Source: Chitinivibrionales bacterium (lineage in GTDB: Bacteria; Fibrobacterota; Chitinivibrionia; Chitinivibrionales; WJKA01). From it: 6,797 bases of DNA. The DNA lies in NCBI GenBank assembly GCA_014729375.1, contig WJKA01000105.1:1-6797 (forward strand), given 5' to 3'. Positions 1-5,619 of the stretch are shown piece by piece; position 1 is the first letter of the stretch; each line of letters opens with the position of its first letter. The translations under genes and the position numbers were made by a program. Below the pieces are notes generated by a model. The model did no database searches. It worked only from the letters and a program-made list of their open reading frames with translations, and was not told the DNA's origin.

Positions 1-1214
1 AACAGGCACAGACGGGTTTCTACCAGTTTTTCATTTCCAACCTGGCGCACTTCAATATGTTTCCCGGCTTTGAGGGTTCCGCCGACAATTGATGACTGTC
101 GTTCGACAGCACTGCAAATCTGACAGGTTGAATTCGAATGGAGACAATTCCGTTCTATTTTCAGTACACCGTCGGTTTCAAGCGTCGCTTCCTGAGCAAA
201 TGCAATTTCTATCCCTGCTTTTCCGTAAATGTAGGCTTCACCTTTGCCGATTATGCCCTGATTTATAATAACTTTGCCGTTGCGGGAAATTATTCGTGCG
301 GATTCCACCTGGCCTTTGATAGTAATATTCCCTTCCGCCTCGACGGTGAACCCCGGCATGACATCACCGCCGATAACGATATCGCCGGCATGCTTGAGGT
401 TACCCACACTGAAATCGACATTCTTGTTTACCGCCAGCTCTTCGGTAACGCTGATCTGGTTTCCTTCACGTTTCAATACGCCGGAGCGCGAGGCCAGCAG
501 TTGGCAGCCGTCCTCGGAAATATAGGTGTTGGAGCCGTTGGGAAACGGCATATCTTTCCCGGCTGTCGACGGTATTTTTTCTCCGGTAACCGAGATACCC
601 GGAATACCGGAAGTGGGAGGGATTTTGGTGGCAATTACCTGGTCTTTGCCGAGCTGAACGAATGAATGGATATTCCTGTAGTCAACGCTCCCGTCTTCCT
701 TTTTCTGTGGTTTCAAGTCGGGATTGAGCTCTATCTCGAATTTAATACTGGCGTCTTCGCCCGGTACCGGGTCTTTGGCGAACGCGACCGGAACCTCAAC
801 ATCAAACTTTGATCCCTTCAAGGCTTCGGCAACTTTTTTCCTGCTGATCCCATAGCGGATACCTTTGCGTTTCAAACAGAACAGTACGGTTTCGACGGTC
901 GGTGTGCAGTTTTCTTCGAAACAGGCGGAGTTGATTCTCATGGCGGCCATTTGCCGGGAAATATTGACATCCACATATTTATCGAATGCCAGGTCGTAAA
1001 ATTCGAATGGTGGCCCCACAAGCTCGGGTTCGCCCGATGCGCGTTCAATTACCTCCTTAATAAGACCAAGATCATAATTGATAACCATTTCATCGATGAG
1101 TACGCGCTCAATTGCTCTAATGTCTGCCCCGGCTTTATTGTCCGGCGTTACTGTAATGAAAACACCGTCCCGACGTTCATCAACCGGAAAAAACCGACCA
1201 AGGGGATTTCCCAT
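1..1214 (-). CDS. FapA/DUF342-family polymerising beta-helix protein, partial (C-terminus off the left edge)
   Basis: My translation of the minus strand from the ATG at 1214 gives 404 codons with no stop before the window edge, so the 3' end is missing; family members usually have about 450-650 residues. The start is supported by AAAGGA about nine bases upstream. Residues 1-190 form the mixed N-terminal region. Around residues 195-260 lies the family signature: 'IPPTSGIPGISVTGEKIP', then 'DGCQLLASRSGVL'. From about 265 onward a regular beta-helix pattern begins (GNLKHAGDIVIGGDV, VEAEGNITIKGQVE, IISRNGKVIINQG), with short strands and recurring glycines. In Vibrio, FapA links the sugar-phosphotransferase protein EIIA-Glc to polar flagellar assembly; many other DUF342 proteins have no known role, so function here is only family-level. 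The gene follows the glycosyltransferase gene on the same strand after 147 bases and seems to have its own promoter. Confidence 0.9.
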   Translation of the reverse strand, partial: MGNPLGRFFPVDERRDGVFITVTPDNKAGADIRAIERVLIDEMVINYDLGLIKEVIERASGEPELVGPPFEFYDLAFDKYVDVNISRQMAAMRINSACFEENCTPTVETVLFCLKRKGIRYGISRKKVAEALKGSKFDVEVPVAFAKDPVPGEDASIKFEIELNPDLKPQKKEDGSVDYRNIHSFVQLGKDQVIATKIPPTSGIPGISVTGEKIPSTAGKDMPFPNGSNTYISEDGCQLLASRSGVLKREGNQISVTEELAVNKNVDFSVGNLKHAGDIVIGGDVMPGFTVEAEGNITIKGQVESARIISRNGKVIINQGIIGKGEAYIYGKAGIEIAFAQEATLETDGVLKIERNCLHSNSTCQICSAVERQSSIVGGTLKAGKHIEVRQVGNEKLVETRLCL

Positions 1215-1273
1215 TAATAAATTCCTTTTATGCAAATAGACAACAAAAAAACGATCTTTTCACAATTGTTTCG

Positions 1274-1294
1274 TGCTCAATAACCCGTTGAGCA
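1274..1294 (-). other. Hairpin in the leader of the FapA-like gene
   Basis: A perfect 7-bp inverted repeat (TGCTCAA at 1274-1280 and TTGAGCA at 1288-1294, loop of seven) lies between the predicted transcription start and the start codon of the FapA-like gene. No T-run follows it directly on either strand; an A7 (T7 on the minus strand) lies some 22 bases further at 1245-1251. It is therefore not a standard terminator for the upstream glycosyltransferase gene. It could be a leader structure, an operator or chance. Confidence 0.35.
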
Positions 1295-1319
1295 GCATTA
1301 CATCGATACCTTTGCTAAT

Positions 1320-1348
1320 ATTCTATTATTGATTAGTGGCTATTTCAA
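1320..1348 (-). promoter_or_regulatory. Putative sigma-70-type promoter for the FapA-like gene
   Basis: On the minus strand TTGAAA (1343-1348) and TAGAAT (1320-1325) are separated by 17 bases, a good match to the housekeeping -35/-10 consensus. It lies just downstream of the glycosyltransferase stop codon and would start transcription near 1313, giving a leader of about 100 bases before the ATG at 1214. This suggests the FapA-like gene can be transcribed independently of the upstream three-gene unit. It is a prediction from pattern only. Confidence 0.5.
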
Positions 1349-1361
1349 GGCAAAAAGAAAA

Positions 1362-2450
1362 TCAGGCCACAAGAGCATTTTTTCCGGATGCAAGAAGGGC
1401 TTCAATTGTTGCGGCGCATTGCAGGGCGCCGGTACAATCCGCGGGATAGGGCTTCTTGCGGTAAAAAGCACGGGCAAGAACGGTGTCCCACTCAAAATTA
1501 CGATATCGTGCAGCATCCAGGCAGTGGCCGCCGCCCCAGCTACGGACTGCGTTTTCAAGTGCGGGGTATTCTGCAAAGTCGGTCCGGGGAAGGTATAAAA
1601 GCGGGACACCGTTTACCATGCATTCGGCAACCGTGCTGTAGCCGATTTTCGAGATGACCAGGTCGGATGATGCCGAGAAGTCCTGATAGGCAAATACGTG
1701 CTTGTCAATAGTGTGGTAATTACGAGGGGCGCCTGGAAGTGAGGATACGCCGAAAAAATCCCACTGGTCAAATCGCTCGAGATTTTTCCAGTTTGCGTCC
1801 TCCATTCCGTATTCGCCAATGTAAATAAGCGCCAGTTTCCGGTCGTGCTGTAATCCAAATGCCTGTGCGATGGCCGCCCGGCGGTCCTGTCCTTTTCTTC
1901 CAACGACCGGCATGGAAATCCGTTTCCTGAAAGATTCCATAGGGCTTGCCGGTGAAATATCAAGCAGACAGTCAGCCAGCGAATACTGGTATTTTATTTT
2001 TTCGACATACGGAGAAAACTCCGGAAAACGGTCTGCAAAAGGGGCATAAATGGTATGCCAGGTAAAGTTGGTCGCCGCGACCGACGGTACATCTGCCCGG
2101 GCAGCGACTTCAAAGGCAAACGGCGGTATGTCGGCAACAATCCCGGTAACATGGTTTTCTTTGCACCACGCGACTTCACGGCCAAGAATCCGCTCGTTCC
2201 GGCGGTCGATCTCGGCGTATGCTGCAATAGTTTTTTGCATGTCAATGGTCACAAAATCCCGCTGAAAACATCCACAGTCGAATTGTCCCGGATAATACGA
2301 AAAGGGACGGTCCATTTCTTCTGCAAAAAACGGTTCCGGCAAACACGTCCGGAAAGTAACCCGTACCGAATCGCTGAAAGCATTGGCTATTGTGCAGGCC
2401 CTGACACCGTGGCCATAGCCGTGCGCAGTTATATAGTACAGTATGTGCAT
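1362..2450 (-). CDS. GT-B glycosyltransferase-like protein related to the N-terminal domain of L-arabinokinase
   Basis: This complete 362-residue protein looks cytoplasmic, with no signal peptide or membrane segment. The N-terminus 'ILYYITAHGYGHGVRA' is the glycine/histidine loop of the first Rossmann domain, as in MurG/GT28-like enzymes. Residues 105-137 (ADIPPFAFEVAARA, then VAATNFTWHTIYAPF) and 266-300 (SKIGYSTVAECMVNGVPLLY, then AEYPALEN) closely resemble, from memory, the glycosyltransferase-like half of plant L-arabinokinase and its stand-alone bacterial relatives. The second block would be the nucleotide-sugar-binding loop of the C-terminal domain. No GHMP-kinase domain is attached, so a sugar-kinase role is not implied. 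Donor and acceptor cannot be predicted. The ATG lies 15 bases after the stop of the upstream gene, with only a weak CGGA ribosome-binding site, suggesting translational coupling in an operon. Confidence 0.82.
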   Translation of the reverse strand: MHILYYITAHGYGHGVRACTIANAFSDSVRVTFRTCLPEPFFAEEMDRPFSYYPGQFDCGCFQRDFVTIDMQKTIAAYAEIDRRNERILGREVAWCKENHVTGIVADIPPFAFEVAARADVPSVAATNFTWHTIYAPFADRFPEFSPYVEKIKYQYSLADCLLDISPASPMESFRKRISMPVVGRKGQDRRAAIAQAFGLQHDRKLALIYIGEYGMEDANWKNLERFDQWDFFGVSSLPGAPRNYHTIDKHVFAYQDFSASSDLVISKIGYSTVAECMVNGVPLLYLPRTDFAEYPALENAVRSWGGGHCLDAARYRNFEWDTVLARAFYRKKPYPADCTGALQCAATIEALLASGKNALVA

Positions 2451-2465
2451 GCTGAAAATCCGGTT

Positions 2466-3035
2466 TTAATATCGTGAAATAATTGTAAGGGTACTGAGTA
2501 TTTCTTCATAGACAGGCATGAAATTCGGCATAAGTTCCGGCGTAGTCCAGAAAGCAATTCTGATATTGTATGTGTCAAGGGTAAAGAAGAATTCAATGAA
2601 ATGAAAGCCGCTTTTGACAAACTGCCATTTTATCATATATTTATCATGGGCCATGAATTCGGTAAGTCCCATGTCTTCCTGAATAGAGTTTTTCATAAGT
2701 GTACGGATTTTTTCGGCATATTCTCTGCTAGTCAAGTTAAGGTTTGCGGCAATTCCCCGGGTAGCCTGTGTTCCTTCGTACGTCGAGCCGATATACAGCA
2801 GTTCAACACCGGTTTGTGCAAGCGCGGCCGCGGTTTCCTTGTTTGCCCTGTCCATACGGTCCGGATCGGTAATTATGTCCCAGTTGCCCCGGTAGGTAAG
2901 TGAAAATTGAAGTGGTTTATTGACGTAAGTCCGGTCTTCGGTGTAATAGGAGTCGGGATAAAACTGAGAGACTGCTCCCGCACAGCAAAAAATGAGGCAG
3001 GCTGCTGAAAGCACAACGGCCGGTGGAATGCGCAT
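2466..3035 (-). CDS. Small exported protein with a PsbP/DcrB-like sequence pattern, function unknown
   Basis: From the ATG at 3035 the product is 189 residues. Residues 1-23 form a signal peptide: a short basic start (MRIP), a hydrophobic core (AVVLSAACLIFCC) and a likely cleavage after AGAVS. There are three cysteines in the core but no clear lipobox. The mature part opens with 'VNKPLQFSLTYRGNWDIIT' and ends with 'FMPVYEEILSTLTI'. That 'x-FSLTYPxxW ... YEEIxxSLxI' layout is typical of the PsbP/MOG1/DcrB-like alpha-beta fold, so this is a fold-level guess and gives no reaction. The start is uncertain: the frame is open to a GTG at 3131 and an ATG at 3122 with a GGAA motif, but both fall inside the upstream HEAT gene and put about 30 residues before the signal peptide. 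The ATG at 3035 lacks an obvious ribosome-binding site, which fits coupled translation 32 bases after the previous stop. Confidence 0.75.
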   Translation of the reverse strand: MRIPPAVVLSAACLIFCCAGAVSQFYPDSYYTEDRTYVNKPLQFSLTYRGNWDIITDPDRMDRANKETAAALAQTGVELLYIGSTYEGTQATRGIAANLNLTSREYAEKIRTLMKNSIQEDMGLTEFMAHDKYMIKWQFVKSGFHFIEFFFTLDTYNIRIAFWTTPELMPNFMPVYEEILSTLTIISRY

Positions 3036-3067
3036 ACAGAGGCAGGTCAATGAAAACGGAGTGGATG

Positions 3068-5125
3068 TTACGAGCCGGTTTTGTTCGATTGCTGTTTCTC
3101 CTTTTTGCCGGCTTCCCACCATGATTTCCACTTTTCATAATCGGTGCCGAATTTTTTTCCGGTCCTGAGCCAGAGGGTATTTGCCGCCTTTTTGCGAACA
3201 TCAGAATCTTCATGACGGAGCGCGGAAATCAGCGACTCAAGATCGCCGGTAAATTTATCAAATTCTATTTTCGTGAGTGTCTTGAGCGCGATTGCCGCTT
3301 TTTCGCGCACATAGGAGCTTTGATCTTTCAATGCGGACCTGATCGGCTGGATTGCGCTTTTGTCCCCGATCTTTTCCAATGCTTCGATTGCATTATGCCG
3401 GACAAATGAAATGTTGTCATCAAGCAGCCCGATAAGCGGTTCAACTGCACGGGAATCGCCTATTTCCCCCAGAGCATATGCCGCCTTTTCCCGTACATAC
3501 GAATCCCGGTTTTCCAGTTGCCTGATAAGCGGTTCAACCGCATCGGCGGCTTTCATCGCACCAAGTACTTCAATGACATTCTTTTTCAAATCCGAATCCC
3601 GGTCTCTCAATGCACGGATAAGCGGCCTGGGATTATTGAGATTGACAAGTGCACTCATCGTTTTGTCACGAACGAAAAGGCTTGTATCGGTCAGGGTACG
3701 GATAAGATGCTTATCGGCTTTCAGGTCCCCGATTTCTCCAAGCGAGTATGCCGCCTGCGCCCGGACGGGCCATGCAGGATGCTCGAGCGCGGAAACAAGC
3801 GGCTTGACAGCATCGGATCCGATTGCAATCACCGCGCCCGCGGCCTCATCGCTTACCGATGTCGGCCGGTCGATTACCTGCTCTGTACTGTCTGGGGTAT
3901 ACATCACAGTATCTGAAAACGCGCCGATCAGCAATTCTAATGCAGGTTCTGCCTCTTCTTTCATCTGTGCAAGCGAAATTGCGGCAATTATGCGGTTTTT
4001 GTGTAGCGGCGATTTCAGTTTTTCCATCAAGCGCTGAATATCCGGTATATCATTCTTTGTGCCTTTGTGTGTACTCATTTCCCGGTTGGTTTGAGGAAGG
4101 GATTCAACCGGTCTGGTTACCGACGCGACAGAGGACGTATTGGGGGTTGATCGGGCGCGAGAAACGTCCTGTTGAACCGGCGCCTGTGGCTGAGGAACCG
4201 GAGCGGTCACCGGGGCCTGTACCGGAGAAGGAACCGGTGGTGAAGGTGCTGGTGCCTGGACCGCTGGAAAAGTGGATTTATTCGTACGTTTTTTCGTCGA
4301 TTCAGTCCTGGTTGCCGGTTGGGTTTTCTCTGGGTCCGGTGAGATTGGCTGTGATTGTGCAGGAGAAGGCTGTGCTGATTGTGTTGCCAGCACTTCCCCC
4401 GCGGCGGATTTCTCCTCCGCTCCCGTGCTGCTGACCGGCGATTGTTCAGGGGAATCCGGTGTGACCGGGGGCGCGGCAGCAGAGTGCTTTTCTGCCAAAG
4501 ATGAATCGGGTATTTGCACAGTTTTGTTTTCTACCTGTTTTGCCGAATCGTTCACCGGTGATTCCGGCGGAGCGGGCGTCTCCGCTTTTTGTTTATCCGC
4601 CCGTTTGCGGCCGGGAGTCTGTGATGGAGTTACAGCGGGAGATGATTTGTGTTCCTCCGGAACAGGAGCCTCTTTTTTAACTTTTTTACCGTTGATCGAA
4701 TCAATCATATTCTTGAAAATATTTACCCGCGAACCGTCAACATCAAGGATAATAAGATTTGCATTCTCCGAAAGAATTTTACCCCTGAAGGACGTTCCAT
4801 TTTTCAAAGTAATTGTCACGGCACTACCATGAGTGAAAGTAATTTTCCGGTATTCTTTTCCGGATTTTTTGCCCGGTTGTTCAGACGCGGCCGGAAATGG
4901 ATGCTGAACCGGGGCGCCGTCAATCTCGCTGATAAGCGCCTTTGAAATATTGATTTCCGGACCGCCGGTATTAAGCATGATAAAATTTTCAGATTCCGAG
5001 ATAATATCTCCGCTGAATGTTTTTCCGTTTTTCAGTTTAATTTCAGCACCCGGGCATACAGTCACTCCAAGAAAGCAGAGTGTATATGCTGCGATGGCTG
5101 CTGTGACGGATTTGCGACATTTCAT
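3068..5125 (-). CDS. Exported protein with two SH3-like repeats, a Pro-rich linker and a C-terminal HEAT-repeat array
   Basis: The protein has 685 residues and starts at an ATG with AGGA eight bases upstream. Residues 1-27 are a signal peptide (basic MKCRK, hydrophobic core, CPGA cleavage site). Two similar segments follow at about 28-70 and 104-146, each starting 'x-LKNGxxFxGxIxSE' and ending in 'x-NIxKxxIxxI(D/N)G', consistent with small SH3/Sm-like beta barrels. Residues 147-360 are a low-complexity Pro/Ala/Ser/Thr/Gln linker, probably disordered. Residues about 362-672 are HEAT/PBS-lyase-type repeats of about 31 residues with the unit 'DSYVREKAAYALGEIGDSRA-VEPLIxLL'. The C-terminus has the Trp-rich cap 'DYEKWKSWWEAGKK' often seen in bacterial HEAT proteins. 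HEAT arrays generally bind proteins; no catalytic motif is visible. It most likely works outside the cytoplasm as a scaffold or adaptor. It leads a minus-strand unit and has a good promoter at 5161-5190. Confidence 0.92.
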   Translation of the reverse strand: MKCRKSVTAAIAAYTLCFLGVTVCPGAEIKLKNGKTFSGDIISESENFIMLNTGGPEINISKALISEIDGAPVQHPFPAASEQPGKKSGKEYRKITFTHGSAVTITLKNGTSFRGKILSENANLIILDVDGSRVNIFKNMIDSINGKKVKKEAPVPEEHKSSPAVTPSQTPGRKRADKQKAETPAPPESPVNDSAKQVENKTVQIPDSSLAEKHSAAAPPVTPDSPEQSPVSSTGAEEKSAAGEVLATQSAQPSPAQSQPISPDPEKTQPATRTESTKKRTNKSTFPAVQAPAPSPPVPSPVQAPVTAPVPQPQAPVQQDVSRARSTPNTSSVASVTRPVESLPQTNREMSTHKGTKNDIPDIQRLMEKLKSPLHKNRIIAAISLAQMKEEAEPALELLIGAFSDTVMYTPDSTEQVIDRPTSVSDEAAGAVIAIGSDAVKPLVSALEHPAWPVRAQAAYSLGEIGDLKADKHLIRTLTDTSLFVRDKTMSALVNLNNPRPLIRALRDRDSDLKKNVIEVLGAMKAADAVEPLIRQLENRDSYVREKAAYALGEIGDSRAVEPLIGLLDDNISFVRHNAIEALEKIGDKSAIQPIRSALKDQSSYVREKAAIALKTLTKIEFDKFTGDLESLISALRHEDSDVRKKAANTLWLRTGKKFGTDYEKWKSWWEAGKKEKQQSNKTGS
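3110..4042 (-). repeat. HEAT/PBS-lyase-type repeat array (protein level, inside the exported HEAT gene)
   Basis: About eight to nine helical repeats can be aligned by eye from the recurring 'xxVRxxAAxALGxIGDxxAxxPLIxxL' pattern. Approximate residue ranges are 362-401, 426-450 (partial), 451-481, 482-508, 509-540, 541-571, 572-602, 603-638 and 639-672. The first two are separated by a loop insertion at about 402-425 (TPDSTEQVIDRP), the fourth is about four residues short, and the eighth carries an insertion. Units 6 and 8 share SYVREKAA at their start, and their DNA is still visibly similar at about 3299-3330 and 3481-3515. Confidence 0.85.
4046..4687 (-). other. Pro/Ala/Ser/Thr-rich linker of the exported HEAT protein
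   Basis: About 210 residues between the second SH3-like repeat and the HEAT array are low complexity, with many short PVP, APV, QAP and TPD units, and contain no hydrophobic core residues in a regular pattern. The segment near residues 285-318 is an imperfect run of PAP/PVQAP/PVTAP units. It is probably an extended, disordered tether holding the HEAT array away from the N-terminal barrels, possibly across the periplasm or cell wall; the spatial role is inference. Confidence 0.75.
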
Positions 5126-5160
5126 GCAATCATTCCTGTTCTAATACATCTGATTGTTCA

Positions 5161-5190
5161 AGTATACTTTCTGAAATAATAATTGTGCAA
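5161..5190 (-). promoter_or_regulatory. Sigma-70-type promoter of the HEAT-protein operon
   Basis: On the minus strand TTGCAC (5185-5190) and TATACT (5161-5166) are 18 bases apart, close to the housekeeping consensus. Transcription would begin near 5154 and leave a leader of roughly 29 bases before the ATG at 5125. The DNA just upstream (5191-5222) is A/T-tract rich and could act as an UP element. Confidence 0.62.
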
Positions 5191-5202
5191 TTGAATAAAC
5201 CC

Positions 5203-5222
5203 AAAAAAAACTAATTTTTTTT
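5203..5222. other. A8-CTAA-T8 tract between divergent promoters
   Basis: Eight A residues (5203-5210) and eight T residues (5215-5222) are separated by CTAA, in the centre of the divergent promoter region. Such phased A/T tracts bend DNA and can stimulate RNA polymerase from either side. The tract lies directly upstream of both predicted -35 elements. It could also form a weak hairpin, but it has no G+C pairs and is not a convincing terminator. Confidence 0.4.
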
Positions 5223-5223
5223 C

Positions 5224-5250
5224 TAAAGTTTTTTAAAAATATACCGATAC
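5224..5250 (+). promoter_or_regulatory. Sigma-28 (FliA)-type promoter for the small charged-protein gene
   Basis: TAAAGTTT at 5224-5231 matches the sigma-28 -35 consensus at all eight bases. After exactly 11 bases, ACCGATAC at 5243-5250 matches the -10 consensus GCCGATAA at six of eight, including the CCGATA core. Predicted transcription start is near 5257, about 34 bases before the gene's start codon. Spacing, orientation and position all fit, so the downstream gene is probably expressed with the late flagellar regulon, if the organism has FliA. Confidence 0.68.
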
Positions 5251-5281
5251 AAAAAATGGGAGAAGTGTATTCATTAAATCT

Positions 5282-5286
5282 GGAGG
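5282..5286 (+). promoter_or_regulatory. GGAGG ribosome-binding site that decides the start
   Basis: A full GGAGG lies just before two adjacent ATG codons at 5288 and 5291. The first is only one base from the motif, too close for normal initiation; the second, at four bases, is acceptable. I therefore place the start at 5291. Confidence 0.6.
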
Positions 5287-5290
5287 TATG

Positions 5291-5482
5291 ATGCCGGTAG
5301 ACAGAGTGAACGAATCGGCGACAAATAACGCCGCACAGGTTGAAAGAGCGGCCGGCGCGGAGCGAAACCGCGAAGATCGTGAGGCTGATCAGGCCAGGGA
5401 AAATCGTGAGGCACGTGAAGCGCAGGCGCAAAATGAGCGCCGGAACCAGTCAAGTGATAATGAAGTAGACATGACTGCCTGA
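5291..5482 (+). CDS. Small highly charged protein, probable late-flagellar (FliA-regulon) gene
   Basis: The product is 63 residues (64 if the first ATG at 5288 is used), with no cysteine, signal peptide or membrane segment. The centre, about residues 18-52, is almost entirely Glu/Arg/Ala/Gln/Asn with repeated NRE, DRE and ARE units, and would form a charged helix or coiled coil. It ends in NEVDMTA. I do not recognise a named family. Small proteins ending in a V/L-D-x-x-A-like tail occur among putative motility proteins, but that resemblance is weak. That the gene is real is supported by context: a sigma-28-type promoter at 5224-5250, a GGAGG ribosome-binding site and a strong terminator 30 bases after the stop, with no credible competing ORF on the other strand. 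A role in motility is inferred from the promoter, not from the protein. Confidence 0.72.
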   Translation: MPVDRVNESATNNAAQVERAAGAERNREDREADQARENREAREAQAQNERRNQSSDNEVDMTA

Positions 5483-5512
5483 ATAAGGTCATTTTGGGGA
5501 TGTTATGATTGG

Positions 5513-5549
5513 AAGACGGGAATGTCCGGAAGGATATTCCCGTCTTTTT
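5513..5549 (+). terminator. Intrinsic terminator of the small charged-protein gene
   Basis: AAGACGGGAAT (5513-5523) pairs perfectly with ATTCCCGTCTT (5536-5546). The inner bases continue the stem through one G-T wobble and three Watson-Crick pairs to a GGAA (GNRA-type) tetraloop at 5528-5531. A T5 run closes it at 5545-5549. The T-run follows only on the plus strand, so it terminates the rightward small gene. Confidence 0.9.
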
Positions 5550-5559
5550 GCCAGAACCT

Positions 5560-5582
5560 GTTCAGAAAAGCCTTTTCTGAAC
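5560..5582. repeat. 10-bp perfect inverted repeat after the terminator
   Basis: GTTCAGAAAA (5560-5569) and TTTTCTGAAC (5573-5582) are exact reverse complements around a three-base spacer (GCC). It begins ten bases after the T-run of the intrinsic terminator. With its A/T-rich inner stem it may be an RNA 3'-end structure, a backup terminator or a protein-binding palindrome; no T-tract follows on either strand. Confidence 0.6.
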
Positions 5583-5589
5583 GGAGAGA

Positions 5590-5619
5590 TTGAGCTTTGG
5601 TGTACGTAATTGATATAAT
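5590..5619 (+). promoter_or_regulatory. Isolated promoter-like sequence, plus strand
   Basis: A perfect TATAAT (5614-5619) lies 18 bases after TTGAGC (5590-5595). No plus-strand gene follows; transcription from about 5626 would run antisense into the 3' end of the peptidase gene. It may drive a small antisense RNA or be chance in AT-rich DNA. Confidence 0.3.

Noticed and set aside
138..665. Plus-strand ORF of 175 codons over the FapA-like gene
   Set aside because: It lies wholly antisense to a frame with clear DUF342 sequence, and its translation has no recognisable pattern.
1245..1294. Intrinsic terminator for the glycosyltransferase gene
   Set aside because: The hairpin at 1274-1294 and the T7 (minus strand) at 1245-1251 are too far apart to work together in the standard way.
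1215..1313. c-di-GMP (GEMM) riboswitch in the FapA-like leader
   Set aside because: The conserved GEMM core sequences and tetraloop-receptor layout are not present; only one short hairpin is seen.
2055..2477. Plus-strand ORF of 140 codons over the glycosyltransferase
   Set aside because: Antisense shadow of a gene with strong family motifs; no ribosome-binding site or recognisable protein features.
3360..4037. Plus-strand ORF of 225 codons over the HEAT array
   Set aside because: Its Ser/Ala-rich repetitive translation is the complement of the repeating HEAT codons, not an independent protein.
3110..4042. CRISPR or DNA tandem-repeat array
   Set aside because: The periodicity of about 93 bases is the 31-residue HEAT unit in frame, with diverged DNA and no constant repeat or spacers.
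4272..4832. Plus-strand ORF of 186 codons over the Pro-rich linker
   Set aside because: Antisense to a low-complexity linker, which lacks stops on the other strand because of its codon bias; no sign of a real gene.
5141..5431. Minus-strand ORF of 96 codons across the divergent promoter region
   Set aside because: It covers both promoters and the opposite strand of the small charged gene, whose RBS, promoter and terminator are better supported; its C-terminal part translates AT-rich non-coding DNA.
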